The position numbers were made by a program, and so were the translations under genes. Positions 21,629-30,547 of a stretch of DNA of 64,000 bases are shown in pieces (positions within the stretch are counted from its first letter, which is position 1; each line of letters opens with the position of its first letter). The notes under the pieces were generated by a model. The model was not told the origin of the DNA. It made no database searches and worked only from the letters and a program-made list of their open reading frames with translations. The stretch comes from an uncultured Clostridia bacterium. GTDB taxonomy: Bacteria > Bacillota > Clostridia > TANB77 > CAG-508. Location: assembly GCA_949745595.1 (NCBI GenBank), contig CATJWN010000069.1:1-64000 (forward strand). The letters run 5' to 3'.

Positions 21629-21884
21629 AGCTACCAAAGAAGAAATAGAGTCTTACATTGATAAATATAAAACAGATTATATAGGAGTTATAAATACAAC
21701 AGAGCATACACAAAAGGACTTAAATGATTTCGGAATATATCATTATGGAATTAACTTAAATGAAACAAGGGAAGATGTTACAATATATCTAATTACATCA
21801 AAACCGGGAAACCACGGAAACCTGGCTTTTATAGCAGTAAATGACGAACATACTGAAATTTTATTTCAAGCAGAAAGATGGTAA
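21612..21884 (+). CDS. Small cytosolic protein of unknown function
   Basis: A 90-residue soluble protein (MQLEFKATKEEIESYIDKY start, EILFQAERW end). ATG 21612 is preferred over 21606 because AAGGTGG lies about 8 bases before it. It has no recognisable motif. The setting (tiny neighbour genes, stand-alone terminator) is reminiscent of small immunity or antitoxin genes, but nothing in the sequence proves that. A terminator follows. Confidence 0.55.
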   Translation: MQLEFKATKEEIESYIDKYKTDYIGVINTTEHTQKDLNDFGIYHYGINLNETREDVTIYLITSKPGNHGNLAFIAVNDEHTEILFQAERW

Positions 21885-21898
21885 ATATAATTTTTATG

Positions 21899-21926
21899 AA
21901 ACTCCACTAAAATAGTGGAGTTTTTT
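21899..21926 (+). terminator. Rho-independent terminator before the SUF locus
   Basis: A nine-pair stem ACTCCACTA/TAGTGGAGT with a three-base loop is followed by TTTTT. It separates the orphan genes from the SUF operon. Confidence 0.88.
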
Positions 21927-21937
21927 AATTGTTAACC

Positions 21938-21966
21938 TTGACAAACAAAGGCAAAAATTATATAAT
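21938..21966 (+). promoter_or_regulatory. Promoter of the dtxR-suf operon
   Basis: Consensus TTGACA, 17 bases, TATAAT. It drives the regulator at 22001 and, by close spacing, sufCBDSU. Confidence 0.85.
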
Positions 21967-21983
21967 GTTAGCCATAGTTAACA
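21966..21983. promoter_or_regulatory. Candidate metalloregulator operator
   Basis: An imperfect 18-base palindrome, TGTTAGCCATAGTTAACA (14 of 18 positions symmetric). It starts at the last base of the -10 box and covers the likely transcription start. Its place fits autorepression by the DtxR-type protein encoded next. Confidence 0.5.
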
Positions 21984-22000
21984 AAATGAGGAGAGGGAAT

Positions 22001-22441
22001 ATGATATCTAAATCGTTGCAAGAATATATTAAAACTATGTATGTTTTGAAAAAACAAAATGGCAATATTAGGGTTACCGATATTGCTGATAAAATGAACT
22101 GTTCAAAACCTAGTGTTAATAAGGCTTTGAACAATTTAAAAGACACAGGCTTAATTCATTATGAAACTTATGGAACGATTGAACTTACAGAAAATGGCGA
22201 AGAACTTGCGAAAAAGCTTTTAGAAGCTTATGATATTGTGTATTTATTTTTAAAAGATGTGCTTAATCTGCAAGCTGACGAAGCAAAAAATGAAGCTGAA
22301 AAAATAAAATCGGCAATAAGTGATAATACTATAAATGGTTTAGCAAGATATGTACATAAAGTTTTGGATATGACTGATTTAGATTGTGGATATGACATAA
22401 ATAAAGAACAATGCAGAAGTTGTTTAAGAAGACAAAATTAG
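22001..22441 (+). CDS. DtxR/MntR-family transcriptional regulator with C-terminal cysteine cluster
   Basis: A 146-residue metal-dependent repressor: an N-terminal winged helix (SLQEYIKTMYVLKKQ, then VTDIADKMNCSKPSVNKAL) and a helical dimerisation/metal-binding domain. There is no SH3-like domain, as in MntR. The C-terminus carries CGYDINKEQCRSC, three cysteines that could bind iron or a cluster. ATG 22001 is preceded by AGGAGAGGG; an upstream in-frame start lies over the promoter and is unlikely. Fifteen bases separate it from sufC. It probably controls the SUF operon in response to iron or Fe-S status; the ligand is inference. Confidence 0.85.
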   Translation: MISKSLQEYIKTMYVLKKQNGNIRVTDIADKMNCSKPSVNKALNNLKDTGLIHYETYGTIELTENGEELAKKLLEAYDIVYLFLKDVLNLQADEAKNEAEKIKSAISDNTINGLARYVHKVLDMTDLDCGYDINKEQCRSCLRRQN

Positions 22442-22456
22442 ATTAAGGAGATAGTT

Positions 22457-23197
22457 ATGAAAAATACATTAATTGAAATAAAGGATTTATGTGTAAATGC
22501 AGAAGATAAAGAGATTTTAAAAGGTATAAATTTGAAAATAAATAAGGGTGAAATTCATGTTATCATGGGACCAAATGGTTCTGGAAAATCTACTACTGCT
22601 AACGCTATTTTAAATCACCCAGCATATAAAAAAGTAGCTGGAGAAATTTTATTTGAAGGTGAAAATATAAATGACCTTAAAACTGATGAAATTGCAAGAA
22701 AAGGTATTTTTATGTCTTTCCAATTACCGGAGGAAATTCCGGGCGTTTCAGTTACTAATTTCTTGAAATATGCTAAAAATAAAATAACTGGCGAGCCTGT
22801 TAAGATTTTTAAATTTAAAGAAGAAGTTAAGAAATACATGGACGAACTTAATATGAATTCTAAAAACATGGAAAGAAGCTTAAATGTTGGATTTTCAGGT
22901 GGTGAGAAAAAGAAAAATGAGATTTTACAAATGCTAGTTTTAAATCCAAAGCTTGCCATTTTAGACGAAACAGATTCTGGATTAGATGTTGATGCTATAC
23001 GTACAGTGTCTAAAGGAATTGAGATGTTTAAAAACGAAAATAATGCAGTACTTATTATTACACATAATACAAAGATTTTAAGTAGTTTAAAAGTAGATTA
23101 TGTTCATATTTTAGTAAACGGTAAAATTGTAAAAACAGGAAATGGAGAGCTTGCAAAAGAGATTGAAGAAAATGGATATAGCAAGTACAAAAATTAA
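22457..23197 (+). CDS. sufC: SUF Fe-S assembly ATPase SufC
   Basis: ABC-type ATPase of the SufBCD scaffold for iron-sulfur cluster assembly, 246 residues. Walker A is GPNGSGKST near residue 36, the signature region is VGFSGGEKKKNE, and Walker B is LAILDETDSGLD, all typical of SufC. It starts with ATG after AAGGAG. It is the first structural gene of the operon, before sufB. Confidence 0.97.
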   Translation: MKNTLIEIKDLCVNAEDKEILKGINLKINKGEIHVIMGPNGSGKSTTANAILNHPAYKKVAGEILFEGENINDLKTDEIARKGIFMSFQLPEEIPGVSVTNFLKYAKNKITGEPVKIFKFKEEVKKYMDELNMNSKNMERSLNVGFSGGEKKKNEILQMLVLNPKLAILDETDSGLDVDAIRTVSKGIEMFKNENNAVLIITHNTKILSSLKVDYVHILVNGKIVKTGNGELAKEIEENGYSKYKN

Positions 23198-23213
23198 ATG
23201 AAAGGAAATGTCA

Positions 23214-24611
23214 ATGAAGACTAATCTTGAAGAGATAAACAGAAATATTTATGATATAAAAAACAAGGATGACTATGATTTTAAAATAAAAAAGGGCTTA
23301 AATAAGGAGATTATTGAGGAAATTTCTAAACAAAAGAATGATCCAGACTGGATGAAACAAATTCGTTTAAATGCTTTAGAAGTATATAATAGTTTAGAAC
23401 TTCCAACTTGGGGACCTGATTTATCAGAACTTGATATGAGTGAAATAGCAACATATGTAAGACCTAAGACAAAATTAAATTCTTCTTGGGAAGATGTGCC
23501 AGAAGAAATTAAAGATACATTTGATAAGCTTGGTATTCCAGATGCTGAAAAAACTTCACTTTCAGGTGTTGGTGCACAATATGACTCAGAAGTTGTATAT
23601 CATAGTATAAAAGAAGATTTAATAAAACAAGGTGTAATTTATACTGACATGGAAACTGCAGTTAGAGAATATCCAGATATGGTAAGAAAGCATTTTATGA
23701 AATGTGTACCAGTAAACGACCATAAATTTGTTGCACTTCATGCTGCTGTATGGTCAGGTGGATCTTTTGTATATGTACCAAAAGGGGTGAAGGTAGATAT
23801 TCCACTTCAATCATATTTTAGATTAAATTCACCAGAGTCTGGACAATTTGAGCATACTTTAATTATAGTTGATGAAGGAGCAAGTTTACATTTTATAGAA
23901 GGTTGTAGCGCTCCGAAGTATAATAAGGTAAATTTACACGCAGGTTGTGTTGAGTTATATGTAAAAGATAATGCATATTTAAGATATTCTACTATTGAGA
24001 ATTGGTCTAAGAATATGCTTAACTTAAATACTAAAAAAGCAATAGTAGGCAAAAATGCTGGGATGGACTGGGTATCTGGCTCATTCGGCTCAAAGATATC
24101 AATGCTTTATCCAATGAGTATATTAAATGGTGAAGGTTCAAAAACAGAGTTTACAGGTATTTCTTTTGCAGGCGCAGGGCAAAACTTAGATAATGGTTTC
24201 AAGGTTATTCATAATGCAAAAAATACTTCCAGTGTAGTAAATGCAAAATCAATTTCAAAGAATGGTGGAAAATGTACTTATCGTTCACTGGTAAGAGTTG
24301 CTGAAAATGCGCAAAATTCAAAATGCTCTGTGTCTTGTGAGTCACTTATGCTTGATGATATATCTATTTCAGATACTATACCAACAGCAGATGTTAGAAC
24401 AGAAGAAGTTGAGTTTTCACATGAAGCTAAAATTGGTAAGATTAGCGATAAGGCAATATTCTATCTTATGAGTAGAGGACTATCAGAGGCTGATGCAAAG
24501 GCAATGATAGTACGTGGCTTTGCTTCACCAGTGTCTAATGCTTTACCAATGGAATATGCTGTTGAAATGAATAACTTGATAAATTTAGAGTTGGAGGGAA
24601 CAATCGGCTAA
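23214..24611 (+). CDS. sufB: SUF Fe-S scaffold protein SufB
   Basis: Large scaffold subunit of SufBCD, 465 residues. Family blocks include YVPKGVKVDIPLQSYFRLN, EGCSAPKYN and, near the C-terminus, SHEAKIGKISDKAIFYLMSR. ATG 23214 is preferred to 23208 because the AAAGGA box sits 7 bases before it. It overlaps sufD by one base (TAATG), showing translational coupling. Confidence 0.97.
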   Translation: MKTNLEEINRNIYDIKNKDDYDFKIKKGLNKEIIEEISKQKNDPDWMKQIRLNALEVYNSLELPTWGPDLSELDMSEIATYVRPKTKLNSSWEDVPEEIKDTFDKLGIPDAEKTSLSGVGAQYDSEVVYHSIKEDLIKQGVIYTDMETAVREYPDMVRKHFMKCVPVNDHKFVALHAAVWSGGSFVYVPKGVKVDIPLQSYFRLNSPESGQFEHTLIIVDEGASLHFIEGCSAPKYNKVNLHAGCVELYVKDNAYLRYSTIENWSKNMLNLNTKKAIVGKNAGMDWVSGSFGSKISMLYPMSILNGEGSKTEFTGISFAGAGQNLDNGFKVIHNAKNTSSVVNAKSISKNGGKCTYRSLVRVAENAQNSKCSVSCESLMLDDISISDTIPTADVRTEEVEFSHEAKIGKISDKAIFYLMSRGLSEADAKAMIVRGFASPVSNALPMEYAVEMNNLINLELEGTIG

Positions 24612-25660
24612 TGATTAAATTAAATGAAACGCCAGTAAGAACGGCTAGAAATTTCAATATAAATAATATTAAATTAGATAATATAGAGATACGAAGAAGA
24701 TTAAAGCCTTTTCAAAGTGCAGAAGTATTTTTGGAAAGCTCAAAAGATGTTGCATTACGTGAAATCTATGACATTGTACTTGAATATGGTATCTGTGACC
24801 TTCTTACTGAGCAAGCATCAAATTATGAACTTACTGTAAATATAAATAGTAAAATGAAAAATACTGTAATGGTTGATTTTAAGTTCGACGAAGAAAATGA
24901 TTATTTAGTAGATAAAATTTTTATTGATGCAAAACCAGATACAAAATCAAATGTCATTATAAAATATACTTCTAAAGATGATTTAGAGTATTTTCATAAT
25001 GGTGATATTAAGCTTAGAGCTGGTGAGAATTCAGAAGTAAATATCACTTTTGTAAATCTATTAAATACAAAATCAAATAACTTCATAGCAATTGAAAACG
25101 AAATTTTAGATGGTGCTAAAGTTAATAGCTATATGATAGATTTTGGCGGAAAATATAGTATTTCAAATTATTATTCAAACATCATTGGTAAAAATGCCAA
25201 TAATAATTTAAGTACAATTTACTTAGGTAAAGAAAATCAAGTTTTTGATTTAAACTATATTGCTGAGTTATATGGGGAAAAATCAAGCGTGAATTTTGAA
25301 GTTCAAGGTGCGTTAAAAGATAGTAGTAAAAAGCATTTCAAAGGTACAATTGATTTTAAACGTGGAGCTAAAAAAGCAAAAGGTAATGAAAATGAAGCTT
25401 GTATGCTCCTTTCAGATAAAGCACGTTCACTAGCACTTCCAATGCTACTTTGTTCAGAAGAAGATGTGGAAGGAAATCATTCCACAAGTAGCGGTAAAAT
25501 TGGGGATAAAGAACTGTTTTATATTATGAGTAGAGGTTTTGACGAAAAATCTGCTATGAAACTTATGGTAAGGGCAAAATTTAATAAAATTTTAGAGAGC
25601 ATAAAGAATGACGAGCTAAAAAATGAAATTATTTATGAAATAGATAAGAGGTTAGATTAA
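24611..25660 (+). CDS. sufD: SUF Fe-S scaffold protein SufD
   Basis: Partner of SufB in the scaffold, 349 residues and shorter than proteobacterial SufD. The C-terminal half carries the SufB/D beta-helix end with LLCSEEDVEGNHSTSSGKIG and ELFYIMSRGFDEKSAMKLMV, where the His matches the conserved SufD residue. It overlaps both neighbours by a single base (TAATG), so translation with sufB and sufS is coupled. Confidence 0.94.
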   Translation: MIKLNETPVRTARNFNINNIKLDNIEIRRRLKPFQSAEVFLESSKDVALREIYDIVLEYGICDLLTEQASNYELTVNINSKMKNTVMVDFKFDEENDYLVDKIFIDAKPDTKSNVIIKYTSKDDLEYFHNGDIKLRAGENSEVNITFVNLLNTKSNNFIAIENEILDGAKVNSYMIDFGGKYSISNYYSNIIGKNANNNLSTIYLGKENQVFDLNYIAELYGEKSSVNFEVQGALKDSSKKHFKGTIDFKRGAKKAKGNENEACMLLSDKARSLALPMLLCSEEDVEGNHSTSSGKIGDKELFYIMSRGFDEKSAMKLMVRAKFNKILESIKNDELKNEIIYEIDKRLD

Positions 25661-26881
25661 TGAATTATAAAGAAGATTTTCCAATATTAAAGAATAAAGA
25701 TATAGCATATTTAGATAGTGGTGCAACTACTCAAAAGCCTAGTTATGTACTTGAAAAAGTGGACGAATTTTATAAGAAATATAATGCTAATCCACATAGA
25801 GGTGCATACGCTCTTAGTCAAGAGGCTACAGAGGTATATGAAAATGTTAGAACTAAAATTGCTGAGTTTATTAATAGCCCAAGCAGAGAGCAAATTATAT
25901 TTTCTAAAAATGCTACTGAAAGTTTGAATTTAATTGCATATTCTTATGGATTAGAAAACGTAAAAGCAGGTGATAAAGTAGTTATTTCAATAATGGAACA
26001 CCACTCTAATTTAGTGCCTTGGCAAAAAGTTGTTAAAACAAATTCTGCTATTTTAGACTATATGTATTTAGATGGTAATTTTGAAATATCAGATGAAGAA
26101 ATTGAAAGTAAAATTACAGATAATACTAAAGTAGTTGGAATAACACATGTTTCAAATGTTTTAGGAACTATTAATAATGTAAAAAAAGTAATTGAGGCTA
26201 CGCATAAAAAAGGTGCTGTAGTAGTAGTGGATGCTTCACAGAGTATTCCTCATATGAAAGTAGATGTACAAGATTTAGATTGTGACTTTTTAGTATTCTC
26301 AGGACACAAAATGCTTGCTCCGCTTGGTATAGGAGTGCTTTATGGTAAGAAAGAATTATTAAATAAAATGACACCTTTTCTTATGGGTGGAGATATGATA
26401 GAATATGTTTACGAACAAGATACTACTTTTGCTAGCTTACCAAATAAATTTGAAGCAGGAACTCAAAATGTTGGCGGAGTAGTAGGTTTAGGAGCTGCAA
26501 TTGAGTATATAGAAAAAATTGGGTATGATAACATACAAAAACAAGAAAAAGAAGTTGTAGATTATGCAATAGAGGAGTTAAAGAAATTAGACTTTTTAGA
26601 ACTATATTTGACTTCAAATAAAGACAATCATTCTGGTGTTATTTCCTTTAATTTAAAAGGTGTTCACCCACATGATGTAGCAAGTATTTTGGATAGTCAA
26701 GGTGTATGCGTGCGTTCACGGAAACCACTGTGCGCAGCCACTTATGAGATATTTTGGTATAGATTCAACTTGTAGGGCAAGCTTTTATTTCTATAATACA
26801 AAAGAAGATGTAGATAGACTTGTAAATGCTTTAAAGAAAGCATATAATATATTCGAAAAATATGTAAAAAAGGACAAGTAA
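25660..26881 (+). CDS. sufS: Cysteine desulfurase SufS, read through a +1 shift at CGG
   Basis: PLP enzyme that takes sulfur from cysteine for cluster assembly. It has [14 protein letters not shown], the [10 protein letters not shown] block and the PLP lysine in [11 protein letters not shown]. At CGG 26719-26721 the frame changes. Skipping C gives [18 protein letters not shown], containing the catalytic cysteine (about residue 357), and a product of 406 residues, the family length. Without the shift the protein stops at 26775 with no catalytic cysteine and would be inactive. It overlaps sufD by one base and ends directly before sufU. Confidence 0.94.
26719..26721 (+). other. CGG +1 shift site 3 (sufS)
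   Basis: In-frame TCA CGG A; resuming at GGA (26720) gives Ser-Gly-Asn-His-Cys, three residues before the catalytic cysteine. Confidence 0.92.
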
Positions 26882-26882
26882 G

Positions 26883-27314
26883 ATGGACGAAAATGAATTG
26901 AGTGATTTATATAATGAGCTTATTATGGAACACAGTATGAATTCATATAATAAGAAAAAGCTAAGAGATCCAAGCTTTTCAAAATTAGGTCATAACCCAA
27001 ATTGTGGGGACGAGATAACTTTAGAAGTTAAAATGAATGGAAATGTTATTGAAGATATGGCTTTTGATGGGCATGGTTGCGCTATTTCTATGAGTTCAAC
27101 TTCTATAATGATAGATACTTTAAAGGGAAAAACTATAGCGGAAGCAAAGGAAATTATTGAAACTTTTATAGGAATGATTAAAAGAGAAACAAAAAGCGAG
27201 GAAGAACTTGAAAAATTAGAAGATGCTATTGCTTTTAAAAATGTTGCAAATATGCCGGCAAGGGTTAAGTGTGCACTTCTTGCTTGGCACACGATTGACG
27301 ATTTATTAAAATAA
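26883..27314 (+). CDS. sufU: SUF zinc-dependent sulfurtransferase SufU
   Basis: Accepts sulfur from SufS for transfer to the SufBCD scaffold in Gram-positive bacteria. Its 143 residues show the zinc/sulfur ligands: NPNCGDE (Cys and Asp), DGHGCAIS (Cys) and ARVKCALLAWH (Cys). It starts one base after the shifted sufS stop. That tight junction only makes sense if sufS is read to 26881. It is the last gene of the SUF operon as far as seen. Confidence 0.95.
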   Translation: MDENELSDLYNELIMEHSMNSYNKKKLRDPSFSKLGHNPNCGDEITLEVKMNGNVIEDMAFDGHGCAISMSSTSIMIDTLKGKTIAEAKEIIETFIGMIKRETKSEEELEKLEDAIAFKNVANMPARVKCALLAWHTIDDLLK

Positions 27315-27341
27315 ACTTCGTCTAAGGGAGAAAAGAATTTT

Positions 27342-28127
27342 ATGATTGATATAATAAATGCAAAAAAAGAATTTAAAAATTATGTTGCAAATTACAATCC
27401 TGAGCATCCTAGAGTAGCACTTAAAATAAGTCATATACTAAGGGTTGCTGAAAATTGTAGAGTAATAGCAGAGTCTTTAAATTTATCAGAAGAGGAGATA
27501 AAACTTGCTGAACTTATAGGAATTTTCCATGATTTAGGAAGGTTTGAACAGGTAAGAATTGCAGATACTTTTAGTGATAGAGATAGTAAAATAAATCATG
27601 CAGAGCAGAGTGTAAAAGTGCTTTTTGAAGAGGGCTTAATTAGAAGATTTATTGAAGAAGAGACTTATGATAATGTAATTAGAAAAGCAGTTTATAATCA
27701 TAATAGAGCCGGTATTGAAGATGGGCTTACGGAAAAAGAATTACTTTTTGCAAAAATTATTAGAGATGCGGACAAGCTAGATATTTTCTATTCCATGAAT
27801 TTTGAAGAGTTTGAGGCGATGTGTTGGTACAAAAATTTTGATCAAGATGAAATTGGAGAATTAGAAATAGAGGATATAAGAAATAGACGACTTGTAAATT
27901 ATGCTAATATTAAAAATAATGCAGATATGATAACTATTTTTTATGGATATATTTTTGATTTGAATTTTGAGGTATCTTTAAAAATTGTTGCTGAACATAA
28001 TTATTTAGAGCAATTTACGGAAAGAATAAAAAAGAATTTTAAATCAGAGAAAATACATAAGCAAGCAGATCAAATACTTGAAATATGTAATGAATTTATA
28101 AACGAAAAAATAAAGGAAATAAACTAA
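27342..28127 (+). CDS. HD-domain phosphohydrolase
   Basis: A 261-residue protein with an HD metal-dependent phosphohydrolase domain. Ligands are visible as H in KISHILRV, HD in IGIFHDLGRFEQ, H in INHAEQSV and D in RDADKLDIFY. The substrate, possibly a nucleotide, is not evident. GGGAG precedes the ATG by about 12 bases. It overlaps the next gene by one base (TAATG). Confidence 0.85.
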   Translation: MIDIINAKKEFKNYVANYNPEHPRVALKISHILRVAENCRVIAESLNLSEEEIKLAELIGIFHDLGRFEQVRIADTFSDRDSKINHAEQSVKVLFEEGLIRRFIEEETYDNVIRKAVYNHNRAGIEDGLTEKELLFAKIIRDADKLDIFYSMNFEEFEAMCWYKNFDQDEIGELEIEDIRNRRLVNYANIKNNADMITIFYGYIFDLNFEVSLKIVAEHNYLEQFTERIKKNFKSEKIHKQADQILEICNEFINEKIKEIN

Positions 28128-28948
28128 TGAAAACTTTTTTTAAAATAGTTTTTCTTATATGCCTTTGTGTGTCAATATTTGTGTTTTCTGGTATTAGATT
28201 AAAATATATTGACAAAGATGTGAGAAATAATAAATATAACTCCATGGCTGTTAAGAAGATTTTTAACGAAGTAAAAAAAGAAGAAAATAATGTGGAAGAA
28301 ACTAATAATGTAGAACAAAACACTACAGACGATGAAAATGCAGTAGTACTTTTAAATGTGCAAGATCCTATTAAAATAAAACAGAAGTTAAATGATTGGC
28401 GATTAGTTTTAGTAAATTACGATCATGAGCTTCCAGAAAATTTTACAATAGAACTTGCCAATATTGATAAAACTAGACAATTTGACAAAAGAGCGATTGA
28501 CGAATTAAATGCTATGCTACTAGCTGCAAAAAAAGCAAAAGTAGGTGATTTATGGGCACAATCAGCATATAGAAGTGTTGAAAGGCAAGAGGAACTATTT
28601 TCTAAAAAAGTAAAGGAATATATGTCTTATGGAAAAACTGAAGAAGAAGCGCAGATGCTAACTCGTCAATACATTAATGAGTCAAACACGAGTGAGCACA
28701 ACTTGGGGTTAGCAGTAGATTTTAATTATATAAATAATGATTTTGAAAAGACAAAAGTATTTACTTGGCTTATTGAAAATGCAGAAAATTATGGTTTTGT
28801 TTTGAGATATAGAAAAGATAAAGAAGAAATTACAAAAGTATCTTATGAGCCATGGCATTGGAGATATGTAGGACAAGAACATGCGACAGCAATGAATGAA
28901 CTAGATATGTGCTTAGAGGAATATATACAATATTTAGAAGATAATTAG
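28127..28948 (+). CDS. VanY-type D-alanyl-D-alanine carboxypeptidase
   Basis: A peptidase family M15B protein, 273 residues: an N-terminal signal anchor (residues 5-22), an acidic asparagine-rich linker (40-70), then the catalytic domain. Zinc motifs are SEHNLGLAVDF (SxHxxGxAxD) and EPWHWRYVG. SAYRSVERQEELF is also typical. It trims the terminal D-Ala of peptidoglycan stems outside the membrane. No vancomycin-resistance ligase genes are nearby, so a housekeeping wall role is likely. Confidence 0.92.
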   Translation: MKTFFKIVFLICLCVSIFVFSGIRLKYIDKDVRNNKYNSMAVKKIFNEVKKEENNVEETNNVEQNTTDDENAVVLLNVQDPIKIKQKLNDWRLVLVNYDHELPENFTIELANIDKTRQFDKRAIDELNAMLLAAKKAKVGDLWAQSAYRSVERQEELFSKKVKEYMSYGKTEEEAQMLTRQYINESNTSEHNLGLAVDFNYINNDFEKTKVFTWLIENAENYGFVLRYRKDKEEITKVSYEPWHWRYVGQEHATAMNELDMCLEEYIQYLEDN

Positions 28949-28958
28949 TAGAGGTTAT

Positions 28959-30530
28959 ATGAAAACATCAAAAAAAGAGATAATAATTGTAGCAATTGCA
29001 ATAATTGTACAAACATTGATTTTTATAGTAGTTGGTATGAATAAAGCTTATATTCATATGGACGAAGGCTTTTCAATGGGACTTACCAATTATGATAAAA
29101 TTAAAATACAAATGAATGACGATTTTTATGATACTTGGCATACAAAGGACTATTATGAAGATTATTTGATTATAAATGAAGACGAGAAATTTGATTTTTC
29201 TCCAGTATATATAAATCAAAAAAACGATGTTCACCCACCCTTATATTACTTTTTGCTAAGAGTGGCAATGAGCTTTCATGTTGGTAGATTTTCTATGTGG
29301 TCTGGAATTATACTTAATATGATTATTTATGCTGGTATAACTTTATTTATGTATTTGATAATTAAAAAATTATTAGAGGATACAGAAAATGTACTGGAAA
29401 AATCTATTGTTTTGGCAGTATTTTCTAGTATAACTATAGCTTCACTTACAAATTTAGTTTATATAAGAATGTATGCGCTTTCTACTTTAAACATAGTGAT
29501 AACAGCATATTTACATATGAGGTTATATGAAATTAAAGAAGAAAATTATAAATTACTTACAGCAATAGGGCTATCTGCTTTAGTAGGTTCATTAACTCAT
29601 TATTATTATTTATTTTATTTGGTCGTATTATTTATAATGTTTACCATAAAATATCTTAAAGAAAAACGTTATAAAGAGTTTGGAAAATATTTTGCAGCAC
29701 TTGCTGTAGCAGGGATTTTATCAATTTTGATTTTCCCATTTTCGATTCAACATATGTTTTTTGGATATAGAGGTCAAGGAGCTTTAAGCAATTTATCAAA
29801 TATTATGACAGCTTTTAAAGGAATAGTTACATATTTATTTATAATGAATAGATATGGTTTTAATAATATTTTGTTTTTTGTACTTGTATCTATGATAGTT
29901 ATTGTGATATATAAGAGAATGAGAGGTATAGAAATTTTTAGTGGAAGAAATAGATATGTAAAATATATGCTTTTACCTTCATTTTTCTATTTCCTTCTAG
30001 TTTCAATTTCTTCACCATGGAAGACTTTGAGATATGTTTTGCCAATTTGTGGATTATCATTTATTTTAGTATTTTATTACTTATATGTACTTCTAAAAAA
30101 TATTGTAAGTAAAAAAGCATTAAATAGAATTTTTGCTATAATATTTATAGTAATGTTTATTATGCCAATGTGGCTACATATTCCAATTCAAGAGTTATAC
30201 ACAGATAGAGCAGAAATTGTAGAAAAGTTATCAAATGAATTAAACTTACCAACGATATATGCAATGAGATCAAATGGAAATAGATTTTTAGATGACATCT
30301 ATTTATTTTCAAAAATAGATGAATCATATATTGCTAGAGATATAGAATATACTAAAGAAAACGTCCAAAAGATTTTTGAGAATAAGGATATTTCGAAAGG
30401 AATAATAGTTTTTATAAATACGCAACAAAATAATAAAGAAATTTTAGAGAATATATGTGAAGCTACAAACTTAGAAAAATGGAAACATTTGAAGAGATTA
30501 AATGCTTGTGATGTATATTATGTAAAATAA
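28959..30530 (+). CDS. GT-C-type membrane glycosyltransferase (family 39-like)
   Basis: A 523-residue polytopic protein with about 11-12 hydrophobic segments. The first extracytoplasmic loop has the acidic motif HMDEGFSMGL, and HPPLYYFLLR follows; both are characteristic of ArnT/PMT-like GT-C enzymes that use polyprenyl-phosphate sugars. The acceptor is unknown; wall polymers or surface proteins are plausible. It follows vanY by 10 bases. The GT2 at 41 kb (GtrB-like) could supply lipid-linked sugar, though that link is only inference. Confidence 0.8.
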   Translation: MKTSKKEIIIVAIAIIVQTLIFIVVGMNKAYIHMDEGFSMGLTNYDKIKIQMNDDFYDTWHTKDYYEDYLIINEDEKFDFSPVYINQKNDVHPPLYYFLLRVAMSFHVGRFSMWSGIILNMIIYAGITLFMYLIIKKLLEDTENVLEKSIVLAVFSSITIASLTNLVYIRMYALSTLNIVITAYLHMRLYEIKEENYKLLTAIGLSALVGSLTHYYYLFYLVVLFIMFTIKYLKEKRYKEFGKYFAALAVAGILSILIFPFSIQHMFFGYRGQGALSNLSNIMTAFKGIVTYLFIMNRYGFNNILFFVLVSMIVIVIYKRMRGIEIFSGRNRYVKYMLLPSFFYFLLVSISSPWKTLRYVLPICGLSFILVFYYLYVLLKNIVSKKALNRIFAIIFIVMFIMPMWLHIPIQELYTDRAEIVEKLSNELNLPTIYAMRSNGNRFLDDIYLFSKIDESYIARDIEYTKENVQKIFENKDISKGIIVFINTQQNNKEILENICEATNLEKWKHLKRLNACDVYYVK

Positions 30531-30547
30531 ATTTAAGGAGAAATACG

